Positions 11,571-21,159 of a DNA stretch of 64,000 nucleotides are shown piece by piece; position 1 is the first letter of the stretch, and each line of letters starts with the position of its first letter. Below the pieces are notes generated by a model that worked only from the letters and a program-made list of their open reading frames with translations, did no database searches and was not told the origin of the DNA. The stretch covers positions 2,976,001 through 3,040,000 of the forward strand of contig NZ_AP022601.1 of the NCBI RefSeq assembly GCF_010726765.1, in the 5' to 3' direction. Position numbers and translations under genes: made by a program. This DNA is from Mycobacterium gallinarum. Its GTDB lineage: Bacteria > Actinomycetota > Actinomycetes > Mycobacteriales > Mycobacteriaceae.

Positions 11571-11784
11571 TCCCGTGTAACCCCGCGTCCGTCGAAGATC
11601 ATCCGCGCGTCTCACATTCTGAAACATGGGCGCCTGACATATCGGTCACATTAGTCCGCCAATTGACGCAGTCGGTGCGCCACCGCCGGGTGGGCGACGT
11701 CAGCAAAGCAAAAGGTGCGGTCCATTTACGCACGAGCAAACAGTGGCGTAGGTTATCGGAGTCGGGGCTTTCCGGGAGGACAAC

Positions 11785-12960
11785 ATGAAACACTCTGCAC
11801 GCTCGGCAATGGCGGCGGGGGTGAGCATGCTCGCAGTAAGCGCGGCCGTGATCGCTCCGGTGCATCCCTCCGACGCGCCCGCGCCGGATCCGGCGGTCCG
11901 GCTGGCGGCGGCGGTGGAGCCACTGCAACCCCCCTGGCTCGCATACCAGCGCAAATCGTCAGAGGCGCAACTCGGGCCGTCAGTCGCATCTGTCGACCTG
12001 CCGAATCTCCTCATCGAATGGCTCGAACGAATCATCGTGCCGCCGAGCCTCGGTGCCGAATTCCCGGAGCCCAACTTCCCGCCGGTCATCGTCGGCAATT
12101 CGATCGACAGCACTATCAAGAACGTCTACAACGCCATCGAACCGTGGGTGGAGTGGGGATTCGACGTCGCTGCCTACGCCGTTGGCTGGGTTCCCTACGT
12201 GGGATGGCTGGCCCCCCAGATCTCGATTTTCTACGATTTCGGCGAACGCATCGTACGAAGCATCACGTTCAACATCGCCGACTGGCTCGGGGGGAACATC
12301 AGCTTTGGGCAGGGATTGGTCAACGTCGGAATCGACACCATCAACTCGTTCATCTACCTGGCGAACGATCAATTGGCTTTCTGGCTGCCACCGCTACCCC
12401 CGATTCCCCCCATCGGCCCCCTAGCCGCGGAAGATGCGGATGCCGAGTTGAGGACGACGTCACTCTTTGGCCAGACTGCAGAGCAGGCGGGAACCGAAAA
12501 CCTCGGTGAACTGCCCACGCACGAGGAATTCTTGGGCGGAGGGGAAGAGCTCACCCAAGGTGACGAGCTAACGCACGAGGAAGGTGCCGGCGAACTCGAC
12601 GGAGGCCTGGGCACTGGCGGGGAAGAGCAGATCGAAGCGATCGTCGCCACCGGGGAGACCAACCCCGGTCCGGCAACCGATCAACTCGAGAATCAGACCG
12701 AGGGCGCGACTGAGCCGACCAATTCGCCCGGAACGGTCCGCGCGCAAGGTCAGATCCGCCACTCCCTCGTCACCGCGCCGGGTGGACGGTCGTTCCACGG
12801 CCCGAGCACGACCGGGTCGCGTACCGGCAGCCTGACCACGAAGCTGGCCGAACTTGCACAGTCACTGGCACCGAAGGTGACCAAGGCGCCGTCATCAAAT
12901 GATGACGGCGCGGGCAGCCCGGGTGACCCAGGCGCCGGAGACACCGCCGACGCAAAGTGA
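11785..12960 (+). CDS. Exported mycobacterial hypothetical protein
   Basis: 391 residues, not assigned to a named family. Residues 1-30 form a Sec-type signal peptide (basic start, Ala/Val core). The mature part starts with a Pro/Ala stretch, then a hydrophobic, Trp-rich domain (about 65-210; e.g. EPWVEWGFDVAAYAVGW and WLAPQISIFYDFGERIV) that may lie on or in the cell envelope; the last 180 residues are acidic, Gly/Glu/Thr-rich and probably unstructured. The domain resembles a group of secreted hypotheticals frequent in mycobacteria, partly like sequences C-terminal to PE domains, but no PE domain is present. GGGAGG lies six bases before the ATG. Confidence 0.8.
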   Translation: MKHSARSAMAAGVSMLAVSAAVIAPVHPSDAPAPDPAVRLAAAVEPLQPPWLAYQRKSSEAQLGPSVASVDLPNLLIEWLERIIVPPSLGAEFPEPNFPPVIVGNSIDSTIKNVYNAIEPWVEWGFDVAAYAVGWVPYVGWLAPQISIFYDFGERIVRSITFNIADWLGGNISFGQGLVNVGIDTINSFIYLANDQLAFWLPPLPPIPPIGPLAAEDADAELRTTSLFGQTAEQAGTENLGELPTHEEFLGGGEELTQGDELTHEEGAGELDGGLGTGGEEQIEAIVATGETNPGPATDQLENQTEGATEPTNSPGTVRAQGQIRHSLVTAPGGRSFHGPSTTGSRTGSLTTKLAELAQSLAPKVTKAPSSNDDGAGSPGDPGAGDTADAK

Positions 12961-12963
12961 CAC

Positions 12964-13392
12964 TCAGGCGTTCATGTGACGCCACAGCACCGCTGCGGGG
13001 GGCAGCGTGCCGAGTGCGATCAGCAGCAGGGTCCCGTAGGCCATGACCCCGGCGCCGCCGTAGACGATGTCGTCGCCGGGTCCGCCCAGCGACAGCAGCG
13101 CAACGGTCAGCAGCCAGGTGAACAGCGGCACCGCCGCCGTTCTCGGCGACGAGGTCCAATGCAGCGCGGCCCACACCAGTGCGGCATTCATCAGGCCACC
13201 GATCAGCGCGCTGATCGGAAACGGCCACGTGCCGAGGTAGAACGGGAGAAAGAACGACGCGAGGATCGCGCAGAGGACACCGTCGATGGCGAGCAGCGTC
13301 AGAACAGCGACGCGCTGATAGTCAGCGCTGGGAGTGGGCGAGGTCAGGTCGGGATGCTGTCGATCACGCTGGCGATCGAACCGATGACCCAC
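12964..13392 (-). CDS. Four-helix membrane protein (Rv1171-like)
   Basis: About 142 residues with four hydrophobic helices (about 29-47, 53-72, 84-101 and 115-135) and few polar features; no catalytic motif. Position between fbiC and mshB matches the conserved Rv1171 membrane protein. The N-terminus is uncertain: the first 25 residues from the GTG at 13392 are encoded inside the 35-codon small gene in another frame, and no other usual start exists before the first helix. Translation may be coupled to that small gene. Function unknown. Confidence 0.72.
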   Translation of the reverse strand: MGHRFDRQRDRQHPDLTSPTPSADYQRVAVLTLLAIDGVLCAILASFFLPFYLGTWPFPISALIGGLMNAALVWAALHWTSSPRTAAVPLFTWLLTVALLSLGGPGDDIVYGGAGVMAYGTLLLIALGTLPPAAVLWRHMNA

Positions 13393-13451
13393 TGAAAGTT
13401 GTCGAGCCGGTCCTGCCAGTGCTGCAGGTTCGGATCCAGATCGGGGTCCAT
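13344..13451 (-). CDS. Small acidic amphipathic protein, 35 residues
   Basis: Starts at ATG 13451 with MDPDLDPNLQHWQDRLDN and ends IASVIDSIPT. The composition (Asp/Asn/Gln at the front, a WVIGSIASVIDSI amphipathic or membrane-binding helix at the back) and codon choice look coding. It follows mshB by 55 bases on the same strand and overlaps the start region of the membrane protein, an arrangement typical of a short regulatory or subunit peptide. I recognise no family. The real risk is a chance short frame, but the sequence is regular and well placed. Confidence 0.55.
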   Translation of the reverse strand: MDPDLDPNLQHWQDRLDNFQWVIGSIASVIDSIPT

Positions 13452-13506
13452 TGTCGTCCCTTCCACGCGCACCAGTTGACGGGGAGCTTACCCCGTTGAG
13501 CCCCCG

Positions 13507-14382
13507 CTATTCGAGGTTCAGACCCGCAAGCAGATCGGTTTCCCACCCGCGACGGTCGCGGGCGCCCGCCTCGCCCGACACCAGGATGTAGTGCTCGACG
13601 GCGCCGACCGGCAGAGCGATGTTGTTCGACAGCGCCAGCGAGCGGTCGTTGGGCGCGACGGTGACCTGGGTGGCGTGCGCCCGCAGGGCTGCCACCTTGG
13701 CAGGCAGCTGATCCGGGACGTCGATGACCGCGTCGATCGCCTCGTCGGGATGACCGAACGACACGTCGTCGATGGACACCCGGATCCATTCGTCTGGCAC
13801 ATCTTCGAGCGCGTTCAGACCCTCGGCGATCGCCGTCGTCGAGAGCACGGTCCAGTACACCTTCGGCACGGTCCACGGCTCGCCCGGATATTCGGAGCCA
13901 GCCGACGCCGCAACCGCCGCCATCGTCACTTCGTGGGTGTGGATGTGGTCGGGGTGCCCGTAGCCGCCGTTCGGGTCGTAGGTGACGACGACGTGCGGGC
14001 GCAGCTCACGAATGATCGCGACCAGCGCGCCCACCGCCTCCGCGGGATCGGCGTCGATGAAGCGTCGATGACGTCGTGACGGCGTCCCTTCCATCCCCGA
14101 GTCTCGCCAGCGGCCGGCGCCGCCGAGGAAGACGGGCTCGTGGACACCGAGCGCCTGCAGTGCCGCCGTCAGCTCACCGATGCGAAACCCGCCGAGTTGG
14201 TCGGCCTTGTCGACGGCCAGGTGCGCCCACTGGTCGCCGATCACCTCGCCCTCCTCGCCCAGGGTGCACGTGACCACCCGCACCCGCGCACCCCGGGCGA
14301 CGTAGTGCGCGATCGTCGCGCCCGTCGTCAACGTCTCGTCGTCGGGATGCGCGTGGACGAACAGCAGCCGTGGACTCTCCAT
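13507..14382 (-). CDS. mshB: MshB, GlcNAc-Ins deacetylase of mycothiol synthesis
   Basis: Zinc deacetylase (LmbE/PIG-L fold) that removes the acetyl group from GlcNAc-Ins, the second dedicated step of mycothiol, the main low-molecular-weight thiol of mycobacteria. 291 residues from the ATG at 14382. Zinc site: HAHPDDE with His12 and Asp15, and [11 protein letters not shown] with His146. Also [11 protein letters not shown] and RRFIDADP, conserved among MshB. The frame extends 12 codons upstream to 14418, but homologues begin right before [15 protein letters not shown]. It is divergent from the ClC gene only 39 bases away, so the promoters face each other in a very short space. Confidence 0.94.
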   Translation of the reverse strand: MESPRLLFVHAHPDDETLTTGATIAHYVARGARVRVVTCTLGEEGEVIGDQWAHLAVDKADQLGGFRIGELTAALQALGVHEPVFLGGAGRWRDSGMEGTPSRRHRRFIDADPAEAVGALVAIIRELRPHVVVTYDPNGGYGHPDHIHTHEVTMAAVAASAGSEYPGEPWTVPKVYWTVLSTTAIAEGLNALEDVPDEWIRVSIDDVSFGHPDEAIDAVIDVPDQLPAKVAALRAHATQVTVAPNDRSLALSNNIALPVGAVEHYILVSGEAGARDRRGWETDLLAGLNLE

Positions 14383-14421
14383 TGGCACAGCTTGCACGAT
14401 GATTGGGGCTAGATTCACCTG

Positions 14422-15660
14422 GTGTCGCGCCGCACCCTAGAGTTCGTATGCGCGATCATCATCGTCGGGCTGCTCGCCGGGGTGGCGGGCGCGGCGACCA
14501 CGCTGCTGCTGCACGCGATCGAACATCTGACGTACCACTACTCCTTCGGCACGCTGCTGTCCGGTGTCGGCGGCAGTAGTCCGGTGCGGCGCGCGGTCGG
14601 TCCGATGGTCGGCGGTGCGCTCGCCGGCTTCGGGTGGTGGATGCTACGACGGCGCACCGCCGTTCCCCCGCTCGCCGGAACCATCAAGGAGCACCGGCCC
14701 ATCCCCCGGGTCGCGATGTCCATCGACGCGTTCCTCCAAGTGCTGCTCGTCGGCGCGGGGGCGTCGCTGGGGCGCGAAGGCGCACCCCGTCAACTGTCCG
14801 CTGCACTAGGCGATTTCGGCACCACGCGGCTGTCGCTCACGGCGCGCGACCGTGAGATTCTGCTCGCCTGCGCGGCCGGCGCCGGACTGGGTGCGGTCTA
14901 CAGCGTGCCGCTGGGCGGGGCCTTGTTCGCCGCGCAGATCCTGCTGGGCAGCTGGCATCCGCGGGTGCTGGGCACAGCGCTGATCACCTCGAGCCTCGCG
15001 GTCGCGGTCGCCGCGCCCGTCACCCATCTCGAACACCCGCTGGATTGGCCGGACGCGTCGACGTCCTATCTGTTCGCGTTCCTCGCGCTGGCCGTCGCAC
15101 CGCTGGCCGGAGCCATCGGTCTGGCGTTCAACCGGATGATGGACGCCGCGCGCCCCAAGGTGCAGTACAAGTCCTGGATCCTGATCCCCGCGATCGCGGC
15201 GGCCGGTCTGCTGACCGGCATCTGCTCGATCTGGTACCCAGAACTACCCGGCAACGGGCGAAGCATTCTGACGGTGGCTGTCGACAGCGGGATGACCCTC
15301 GGCGCCGCCTGCGTCATCCTGCTGTTGAAACCGCTTCTGACAGCAGGGTTTCTGCGCGCCGGGGCCGTCGGCGGCCTGCTCACCCCCGCCTTGGCCACCG
15401 GCGCGGCCACCGGGTCGGTGGTCGCACTTGTGCTCAATCAGCTGGCCGACACCGATATCCACGTGTCGGCGCTGGCGCTTACATGTGCGGCCGGGGTCCT
15501 GGCGATCACCCAGCGCTCCCCGCTCTTTGCGGCGTTGTTCGTGTGGGAACTGGCGCACCCGCCGTACTGGTTTCTCGCCGTGTTCGCGATCGCGGCATAT
15601 GCCGCGCACGGCCTGCGTTTGATGCGCGAACGCCGCGAGGACCAATTACCCTCTCACTGA
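14422..15660 (+). CDS. ClC-family chloride channel/transporter
   Basis: 412-residue membrane protein with the ClC architecture of repeated short helices. Seen: [14 protein letters not shown] (about 111-124), the family GxEGP-type selectivity loop with Ala before Pro, whose Glu is the gating glutamate in many ClCs; [21 protein letters not shown] (about 151-171), and [19 protein letters not shown] (about 315-333), the third conserved region. The GTG start is 4 bases past the upstream limit of the divergent mshB frame. Its TGA overlaps the lpqW stop region by a few bases, a tight convergent end with no room for a separate terminator. Ion and direction (Cl-/H+ exchange or channel) cannot be decided. 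Confidence 0.92.
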   Translation: MSRRTLEFVCAIIIVGLLAGVAGAATTLLLHAIEHLTYHYSFGTLLSGVGGSSPVRRAVGPMVGGALAGFGWWMLRRRTAVPPLAGTIKEHRPIPRVAMSIDAFLQVLLVGAGASLGREGAPRQLSAALGDFGTTRLSLTARDREILLACAAGAGLGAVYSVPLGGALFAAQILLGSWHPRVLGTALITSSLAVAVAAPVTHLEHPLDWPDASTSYLFAFLALAVAPLAGAIGLAFNRMMDAARPKVQYKSWILIPAIAAAGLLTGICSIWYPELPGNGRSILTVAVDSGMTLGAACVILLLKPLLTAGFLRAGAVGGLLTPALATGAATGSVVALVLNQLADTDIHVSALALTCAAGVLAITQRSPLFAALFVWELAHPPYWFLAVFAIAAYAAHGLRLMRERREDQLPSH

Positions 15661-17564
15661 CGGGTTTTCACCCACGTACCGGCGTCGCCGACGATGCCGA
15701 TCGGCACGGCGCCGGACAACTTGACGTTCTGCACGCTCGGCCCGGCCGCGACGATCGTGGTGTCCTGCAGAATCGGCAGCACCGTCGACATGTTCCACAG
15801 TCGCGGTTCCACCGCGGTGATGACGGCGTCGATGGGCTCGCTGCCGTCGAGTGCGGCGTCGATCTTCGGCTGCAGGCTGCGATCGCAGATACCGGTGATA
15901 TTGCTTGGCGCCTGGACCAACTCGCTGTTTTCCGGCGCGGGACTTTCCGGGGTGGTCGACGTCGCCGTTGTGGACGGGGCCGGCCGCGCGGTCGTCGGCG
16001 CGGTCGCGGTTGTGGTCGAGGTGGTCTCCGGGGTCTCTGGGGTCTCCGGGGTTGATGTCTGCGGCGCAGACGTTTCCGGCTCGGTCGTCGCGATCGCGGT
16101 GGCCTCGAGCGCGCGGCAGCCGTAGCGCGATGCCAGCGCCGTGGCGAGGTCACCGCCGGCCTGATGCCAGCCGACGACGGCGTCGACGCGGTTGTTCGTC
16201 AGCGCGTCGCCATAGAGCGCCACCGGGTCGAGCGCCGATACGGATGCTTCGATGCCCACGTTGCGCAGTTGGTCGGCGGCGGTGTTGGCGACCGCGACCG
16301 AGGTCGGATCGTTGGCGGCGACACCGAGCACCAACGACAGCGGCACCCCGTCCTTGATGATGCGGCCGCGGTCGTTGTCCGGAGCGGGCGTACCGGGTGT
16401 CGCCGGTGTCGGCGATTCGACCGGCTCCACCACGTAGCCGGCGTCGACGAGCAGTTCCAGCGCATCCTCTTTCGAGATCGCGGGCGGCGCGGTCGGCACG
16501 TAGCCGGGATCGGACGGCGATCGCACCTGCGCCTGCGCCAGCGTCACAGTGTTGTCGTCACCGGCCCCCACCGCGGCGAGCAGGTCGACGTCCAGCAACC
16601 CGAAAATCGCCTTGCGCACTTGGGAATCCGCGAGCGCGGGCTGTTGTGCCCGCAGCGACAACTGCATGACGCGCGGCGTGACGATCCGCGCCGTCCGGAC
16701 GTCCGGAATCGCCGAGAGTTGCGCGAAGGTGGCCGCACCGCCGTGGACCTGGGCCACCTGTGTGTCTCCATTGCGGATCGAATCGGCGAGGGCGGCCGCG
16801 TCCCCGCCGCGCCTCAACAGGATCAGATCGGGTTTGGCGGGCGCGCTCCAGAAGCGGTCATTGCGTGCCAGCAGGATCTCGTCGCGCTGAGGGTCGATGT
16901 TCTCGACCCGGAACTGACCGCCGGTGACCGGCAGCGCGCGAGCCAGGCCCGCCGCGAATCCGCCCGGGATGTCCTTGACGATGTGGGCGGGCAGGATGTT
17001 GTTGAACAACTCGCGCCAGGCCGGATAGGGCTGCGAGAAGGTCACCACCGCGGTCTTGCCACCCTCGATCGACTGCACGCCGGTGATGAGGTCATAGCCT
17101 GCGGGGTCGACGACCCCGGGCTGGCTCACCATCTGCTGCCACAGGTACCAGAAATCGTCGGCGCCGATCGGGGCGTTGTCGGTCCATGACGCCTCGGGCC
17201 GGATCGTGTAGGTGACGGTGAACGGATCCCGACTGGTGACTTCCGCCGACTCCAGCAGCGTGGTGTCGAGTTCCCATCGCGATCCGGTCGGGGTGTTGGG
17301 ATCCGGCACCGGCCGGAACGAGCTGGGCAGTACCAGTGAACTGATGGCGGCGTTCACCGGTGACTGGTCGGCCAGCAGGTGCGGATTGAAGCCCGGACCG
17401 ATCCAGTCGATGGCCATGATGATCTGCGACGCCTTCGGCGGAGGCGGAGCCGTCGTCTCTGTGGTGTCGGTGCTCTGCGGAGCCGGCGGCGGGCTCACGG
17501 TGCAGCCGGAGATGAGCGTCATCAGCGCGGATATCGCGACTATGACGCGTACTGGCCTCGGCAC
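15654..17564 (-). CDS. lpqW: LpqW, lipoprotein of the solute-binding family 5 fold
   Basis: Lipoprotein that in mycobacteria controls the branch between polar PIM synthesis and LM/LAM; structurally related to peptide-binding proteins. 636 residues from GTG 17564, near the 635 I recall for Rv1166. The signal peptide ends in LISGC with lipidated Cys21. The solute-binding body follows (about 50-500), interrupted near residue 545-590 by a long Thr/Pro/Glu linker rich in TPET and TTT runs. The open frame continues upstream into typA, but that part is not coding. It follows typA by 43 bases, probably one transcript. PimE, its functional partner, is encoded 7 kb away in this window. Confidence 0.93.
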   Translation of the reverse strand: MPRPVRVIVAISALMTLISGCTVSPPPAPQSTDTTETTAPPPPKASQIIMAIDWIGPGFNPHLLADQSPVNAAISSLVLPSSFRPVPDPNTPTGSRWELDTTLLESAEVTSRDPFTVTYTIRPEASWTDNAPIGADDFWYLWQQMVSQPGVVDPAGYDLITGVQSIEGGKTAVVTFSQPYPAWRELFNNILPAHIVKDIPGGFAAGLARALPVTGGQFRVENIDPQRDEILLARNDRFWSAPAKPDLILLRRGGDAAALADSIRNGDTQVAQVHGGAATFAQLSAIPDVRTARIVTPRVMQLSLRAQQPALADSQVRKAIFGLLDVDLLAAVGAGDDNTVTLAQAQVRSPSDPGYVPTAPPAISKEDALELLVDAGYVVEPVESPTPATPGTPAPDNDRGRIIKDGVPLSLVLGVAANDPTSVAVANTAADQLRNVGIEASVSALDPVALYGDALTNNRVDAVVGWHQAGGDLATALASRYGCRALEATAIATTEPETSAPQTSTPETPETPETTSTTTATAPTTARPAPSTTATSTTPESPAPENSELVQAPSNITGICDRSLQPKIDAALDGSEPIDAVITAVEPRLWNMSTVLPILQDTTIVAAGPSVQNVKLSGAVPIGIVGDAGTWVKTRQ

Positions 17565-17607
17565 GGTGTTCAGGGTATCGGCAGCCGCTCGGCCGTCTCG
17601 GCCAGCG

Positions 17608-19497
17608 CTAGCCCCGGGCTTTGGCGCGGGACTTCGCGCGGGCACGCAAGGTGGCATCCAGTTCGACCTTGCGAACGCGAACCACCTCGGGCGTGACCTC
17701 GACGCACTCGTCCTCGGCGCAGAACTCCATCGCCTGTTCAAGCGTCAACTCGAGCGGACGGGCCAGCGTCTCCATGACATCGGCCGTCGACGACCGCATG
17801 TTGGTCAGCTTCTTCTCGCGCGTCACGTTCACGTCGAGATCCTCGGCGCGCGGGTTGATCCCGACCACCTGGCCCTCGTAGGTGTCCTGGCCCGGTTCGA
17901 CGAAGAATTGGCCGCGGTCGGCCAGCTGAATCATCGCGAACGGCGTGATCGAGCCCGACCGGTCCGACACCAACGATCCGGTGTGGCGGGCGCGGATCTC
18001 ACCCGCCCACGGGCGGTAGCCGTCGAATACGGCGTTCGCGATCCCGGTGCCGCGGGTCAACGTCAGGAAGTCGGTGCGGAAGCCGATCAGGCCGCGGCTC
18101 GGCACGATGAAGTCCATCCGCACCCACCCCGCGGCGTGGTTGGTCATCTCTTCCATGCGGCCCTTGCGAGCCGCCATCAACTGGGTGATCGCTCCGACGA
18201 ACTCGTCGGGACAGTCGATCGTCATCGCCTCGAACGGCTCGTGCAACTTGCCGTCGATGGTGCGGGTGACCACCTGCGGCTTGCCCACGGTCAGCTCGAA
18301 GCCTTCGCGGCGCATCTGCTCGACGAGCACGGCCAGTGCGAGTTCACCTCGGCCCTGCACCTCCCACGCGTCGGGCCGGTCGATGTCGACGACCTTGATC
18401 GACACGTTGCCGACGAGTTCGGTGTCCAGTCGTGACTTCACCATGCGCGCGGTGAGCTTGTGCCCGGAGACCTTGCCCGCCAGCGGTGAGGTGTTGGTGC
18501 CGATGGTCACCGAGATCGCGGGCTCGTCGACGGTGATGCGCGGCAGCGCGTGTGCGTGCTCGGTGTCGGCCAGCGTGTCGCCGATCATGATCTCCGGGAT
18601 GCCCGCCACCGCGACGATGTCGCCCGCGATGGCCTCGTCGGTGGAGGTACGTTCCACGCCCTCGGTCACCAGAAGCTCGGTGATCTTCGCGTTCGTGATG
18701 ACGGGATGACCGTCGACCTCACGCATCCAGGCGACCTGCTGCCCCTTGCGAATCCGCCCCTTGTAGATGCGGATCAGCGCGAGGCGACCGAGAAACGCCG
18801 ACGCGTCGAGGTTGGTCACCAGGGCCTGCAGGGGGGCCTCCGGGTCGCCCTTGGGCGGCGGGATGTGTTCGAGAAGCACGTCGAACAGCGGGTCCAGGTT
18901 CTCGCCGTCGGGGTTCTCGCCGTTGGCGGGTTCGACGGTGCTGGCGATACCGGCACGGCCCGAGGCGTACAGCGTGGGCAGCCCGAGCGCGTCCTCGGCG
19001 GCCTTCTGGGCCTCCTCGTCGAGGTCGGAGGCGACGTCGAGCAGCAGATCGTGGCTGTCGGACACCACTTCGGCGATGCGGGCATCGGGCCGATCGGTCT
19101 TGTTGACCACCAGGATCACCGGCAGATGCGCGGCCAGCGCCTTGCGCAGCACGAAGCGGGTCTGCGGTAGGGGGCCCTCGGACGCGTCGACCAGCAGCAA
19201 GACCCCGTCGACCATGGACAGCCCACGTTCGACCTCCCCACCGAAATCCGCGTGCCCGGGGGTGTCGATGACGTTGATGACGGTCATGCTGCCGTCGGGG
19301 TGGCGACGGTGGACGGCGGTGTTCTTCGCCAGGATGGTGATGCCCTTTTCCTTCTCCAGGTCGCCGGAGTCCATCAACCGCTCGATGGCATCGTCACCGC
19401 GGTGGGTCAGGGCGCCGGATTGCCGCAGCATCGCATCGACCAGGGTCGTCTTCCCATGATCGACGTGCGCAACAATGGCGACATTCCTGAAATCCAC
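17608..19497 (-). CDS. typA: TypA/BipA translational GTPase
   Basis: Ribosome-associated GTPase of the EF-G family, used for ribosome assembly and stress or low-temperature growth. 629 residues from the GTG at 19497; upstream in-frame codons are out of register with the conserved start [18 protein letters not shown]1 AHVDHGKTT (about 9-17), G3 [17 protein letters not shown]4 NKTD, then beta-barrel, EF-G domain III/V-like parts and the TypA-specific C-terminal domain ending in a basic tail ([12 protein letters not shown]). lpqW lies directly downstream. The family start and length match, so confidence in product is high. Confidence 0.96.
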   Translation of the reverse strand: MDFRNVAIVAHVDHGKTTLVDAMLRQSGALTHRGDDAIERLMDSGDLEKEKGITILAKNTAVHRRHPDGSMTVINVIDTPGHADFGGEVERGLSMVDGVLLLVDASEGPLPQTRFVLRKALAAHLPVILVVNKTDRPDARIAEVVSDSHDLLLDVASDLDEEAQKAAEDALGLPTLYASGRAGIASTVEPANGENPDGENLDPLFDVLLEHIPPPKGDPEAPLQALVTNLDASAFLGRLALIRIYKGRIRKGQQVAWMREVDGHPVITNAKITELLVTEGVERTSTDEAIAGDIVAVAGIPEIMIGDTLADTEHAHALPRITVDEPAISVTIGTNTSPLAGKVSGHKLTARMVKSRLDTELVGNVSIKVVDIDRPDAWEVQGRGELALAVLVEQMRREGFELTVGKPQVVTRTIDGKLHEPFEAMTIDCPDEFVGAITQLMAARKGRMEEMTNHAAGWVRMDFIVPSRGLIGFRTDFLTLTRGTGIANAVFDGYRPWAGEIRARHTGSLVSDRSGSITPFAMIQLADRGQFFVEPGQDTYEGQVVGINPRAEDLDVNVTREKKLTNMRSSTADVMETLARPLELTLEQAMEFCAEDECVEVTPEVVRVRKVELDATLRARAKSRAKARG

Positions 19498-19553
19498 GCC
19501 GGTAAGTGTCGCAGTGCGGGTAGTCAATCGCGAAAACGAGAGAGACAGCTCAC

Positions 19554-19721
19554 GTGAAGGCCAGCAAGCTGCTCGACATAAAACCGAAGAAAAAGTGCTG
19601 CCGCAGCAAGCCCAGGTGCAAGAAATGCCCGCTGGTACTGCACAAAGTGCGTAAGGCCGAACTAATGGGCACCCGCGGCAAGGAGCTCGAAAAGATCTAC
19701 CAGCGCGCCCGCAAGAACTGA
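19554..19721 (+). CDS. Small basic Cys-rich protein, 55 residues
   Basis: Starts GTG with VKASKLLDIKPKKKCC and continues RSKPRCKKCPLV, ending QRARKN. The four cysteines (15, 16, 22, 25) in CC-x5-C-x2-C within a very basic segment suggest zinc or nucleic-acid/ribosome binding; the C-terminal part is a charged helix. I believe similar short proteins occur throughout mycobacteria and relatives, next to typA, but cannot verify this here. It is divergent from typA by 56 bases. Codon use is normal for the window. It is below common gene-calling limits. Confidence 0.75.
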   Translation: MKASKLLDIKPKKKCCRSKPRCKKCPLVLHKVRKAELMGTRGKELEKIYQRARKN

Positions 19722-19784
19722 GCCCCCGGAGTACCTTTAAAGGCATCCGTCAGGCGTGTTCAGGTGCGGTTTGGAGGTGCCGAT

Positions 19785-20051
19785 GTGACGGTTTACGAGG
19801 TTGCGACCATTGCGCTGATCTTCGTGGTGGCTTCGGCCGCGACGCTGGCGATCTACCTCGGCTTGCTCAACTGGATCGGCAGATTTCACGTGGTGCATTG
19901 CTCCGCGTGCCATCACCTGACCACAGCGTCGACGAGAGAGCCACAGGCGTCCTGCCCGCATTGCCGCCACCCGTTGCTGCTACATCCGCTGCATGCGGTG
20001 ACTCATCCGGATGCGCGGGTGCGGGTGCTCACCGACTCGCTACGTTACTGA
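19785..20051 (+). CDS. Small membrane protein with C-terminal zinc ribbon
   Basis: 88 residues: one transmembrane helix (about residues 5-28, VATIALIFVVASAATLAIYLG) followed by CSACHHLT and, 16 residues later, CPHCRHP, a four-cysteine zinc ribbon with extra His. The GTG at 19785 is preferred because GGAGG lies eight bases upstream; an in-frame GTG at 19764 has no such site. Function unknown: such anchored ribbons can be membrane adaptors. Its stop overlaps the end of the convergent AraC gene by a few bases. Confidence 0.75.
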   Translation: MTVYEVATIALIFVVASAATLAIYLGLLNWIGRFHVVHCSACHHLTTASTREPQASCPHCRHPLLLHPLHAVTHPDARVRVLTDSLRY

Positions 20052-21064
20052 GCGCTCGACCGGAAATCACTGGCCGGCTTGCCCGTCCAGCGCCGGAACG
20101 CGTGTGAGAACGCCGTGGTGTCGCTGTAGCCCAGTCGACGCGCCACCTCGTTGACCGAAAGTCCTACGACACTCAGTAATTCGACGGCCAGGGTGTGCGC
20201 GACGTCGTTTCGCAGCTCCCGGTACGACGTGTGTTCATGGTCGAGCTGACGCCTTAGCGTGCGGGTGCTCATGTGCAGTTCGGCGGCCAGCTGCTCGATG
20301 GTGGGCATGGCCTCGGGGCTCTGCGCGAACCGGGACCGCACGGTGGCCGACAGGGTGGGCGCCGACTCGAGGGTGTGCACGAGACGTTCGCATTCGCGCG
20401 CGCATGCGGTTCGGGTGATCGGGTCGGCGGTCGGCAGCCGCAGCGTCAAAGCACCGGTCGGGATGCGGAAGCGGTATTGCGCCGCGCCGGTTTCCACATC
20501 GAACGGACGCAGCGCAGCGCGCAGTCGCTCACCCTGTTCCCCGTCGAAGGGAACCTCTACCGTCAGCGGAGCCGTGGCAAGCCCGGACATCCGCAGGAGT
20601 AGCGGCAAGGCCGAAAGGTCGCGCGCCGCATAGTATTCGCGGACATCGACGGGCAGATGTTCGTATCGCAGCACGACGGTCGTCACGTCGCCGACCTGAA
20701 CGGACTGCGGGTTGAACACCGTCGGCGACAGCGTCGCGTAGGCCAGTGCGACGGCTAGCGCCTCCCCCGCATTGGCGCTGGACAGCAGTGCGTAACCCCA
20801 GATGCCCAGATCGCCGACGGTGAACTGCGATCCGACGCGTATCCCAGCGTCCAACGGGTCACCGAGTTCCCGGGCGAGGTTGGCGGTCATGACGAACTCG
20901 TCGTCCTGATCGATGCGGTAGCCGGCGGCAACTACCCCGTTCTCGGTCCAGTGGGTTCCGGCCAGTAGCCGCTGGAACGGCACACCGGCGTCGCGCGCTA
21001 CCGCGAATGCGTAGCGAATGCCCGCCGGACTCCTGGTGGCCGTCATCAATGGCAAGCGTGTCAC
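20045..21064 (-). CDS. AraC-family transcriptional regulator (arabinose-binding-like N-terminus)
   Basis: 339 residues. The N-terminal 200 residues match the domain found in OruR/VirS-type regulators (Arabinose_bd, e.g. GDLGIWGYALLSSANAGEAL); the C-terminal AraC HTH (about 240-335) shows STRTLRRQLDHEHTSYRELRNDV and GYSDTTAFSHAFRRWTGKPASDFR. It is divergent from a cytochrome P450 gene, an arrangement that usually means the regulator controls the P450. GTG 21064 is reported; ATG 21046 six codons in is an equal candidate. Ligand unknown. Confidence 0.92.
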   Translation of the reverse strand: MTRLPLMTATRSPAGIRYAFAVARDAGVPFQRLLAGTHWTENGVVAAGYRIDQDDEFVMTANLARELGDPLDAGIRVGSQFTVGDLGIWGYALLSSANAGEALAVALAYATLSPTVFNPQSVQVGDVTTVVLRYEHLPVDVREYYAARDLSALPLLLRMSGLATAPLTVEVPFDGEQGERLRAALRPFDVETGAAQYRFRIPTGALTLRLPTADPITRTACARECERLVHTLESAPTLSATVRSRFAQSPEAMPTIEQLAAELHMSTRTLRRQLDHEHTSYRELRNDVAHTLAVELLSVVGLSVNEVARRLGYSDTTAFSHAFRRWTGKPASDFRSSAQ

Positions 21065-21159
21065 GCGCGGCCACTTGGGCCATGTGGTTGGCCGAATCGA
21101 CCACGTAAATGGCCGTCGCGATCATGTCGCTGCCGCGTGCGGGCGCACATCCTTGCTGT

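Noticed and set aside
17565..17741. Upstream extension of lpqW reading into typA
   Set aside because: The lipoprotein signal peptide begins at 17564, and the extra residues are typA sequence read out of frame.
19498..19746. Upstream extension of typA
   Set aside because: Conserved GTPase N-terminus starts at 19497; the extension crosses the small gene at 19554.
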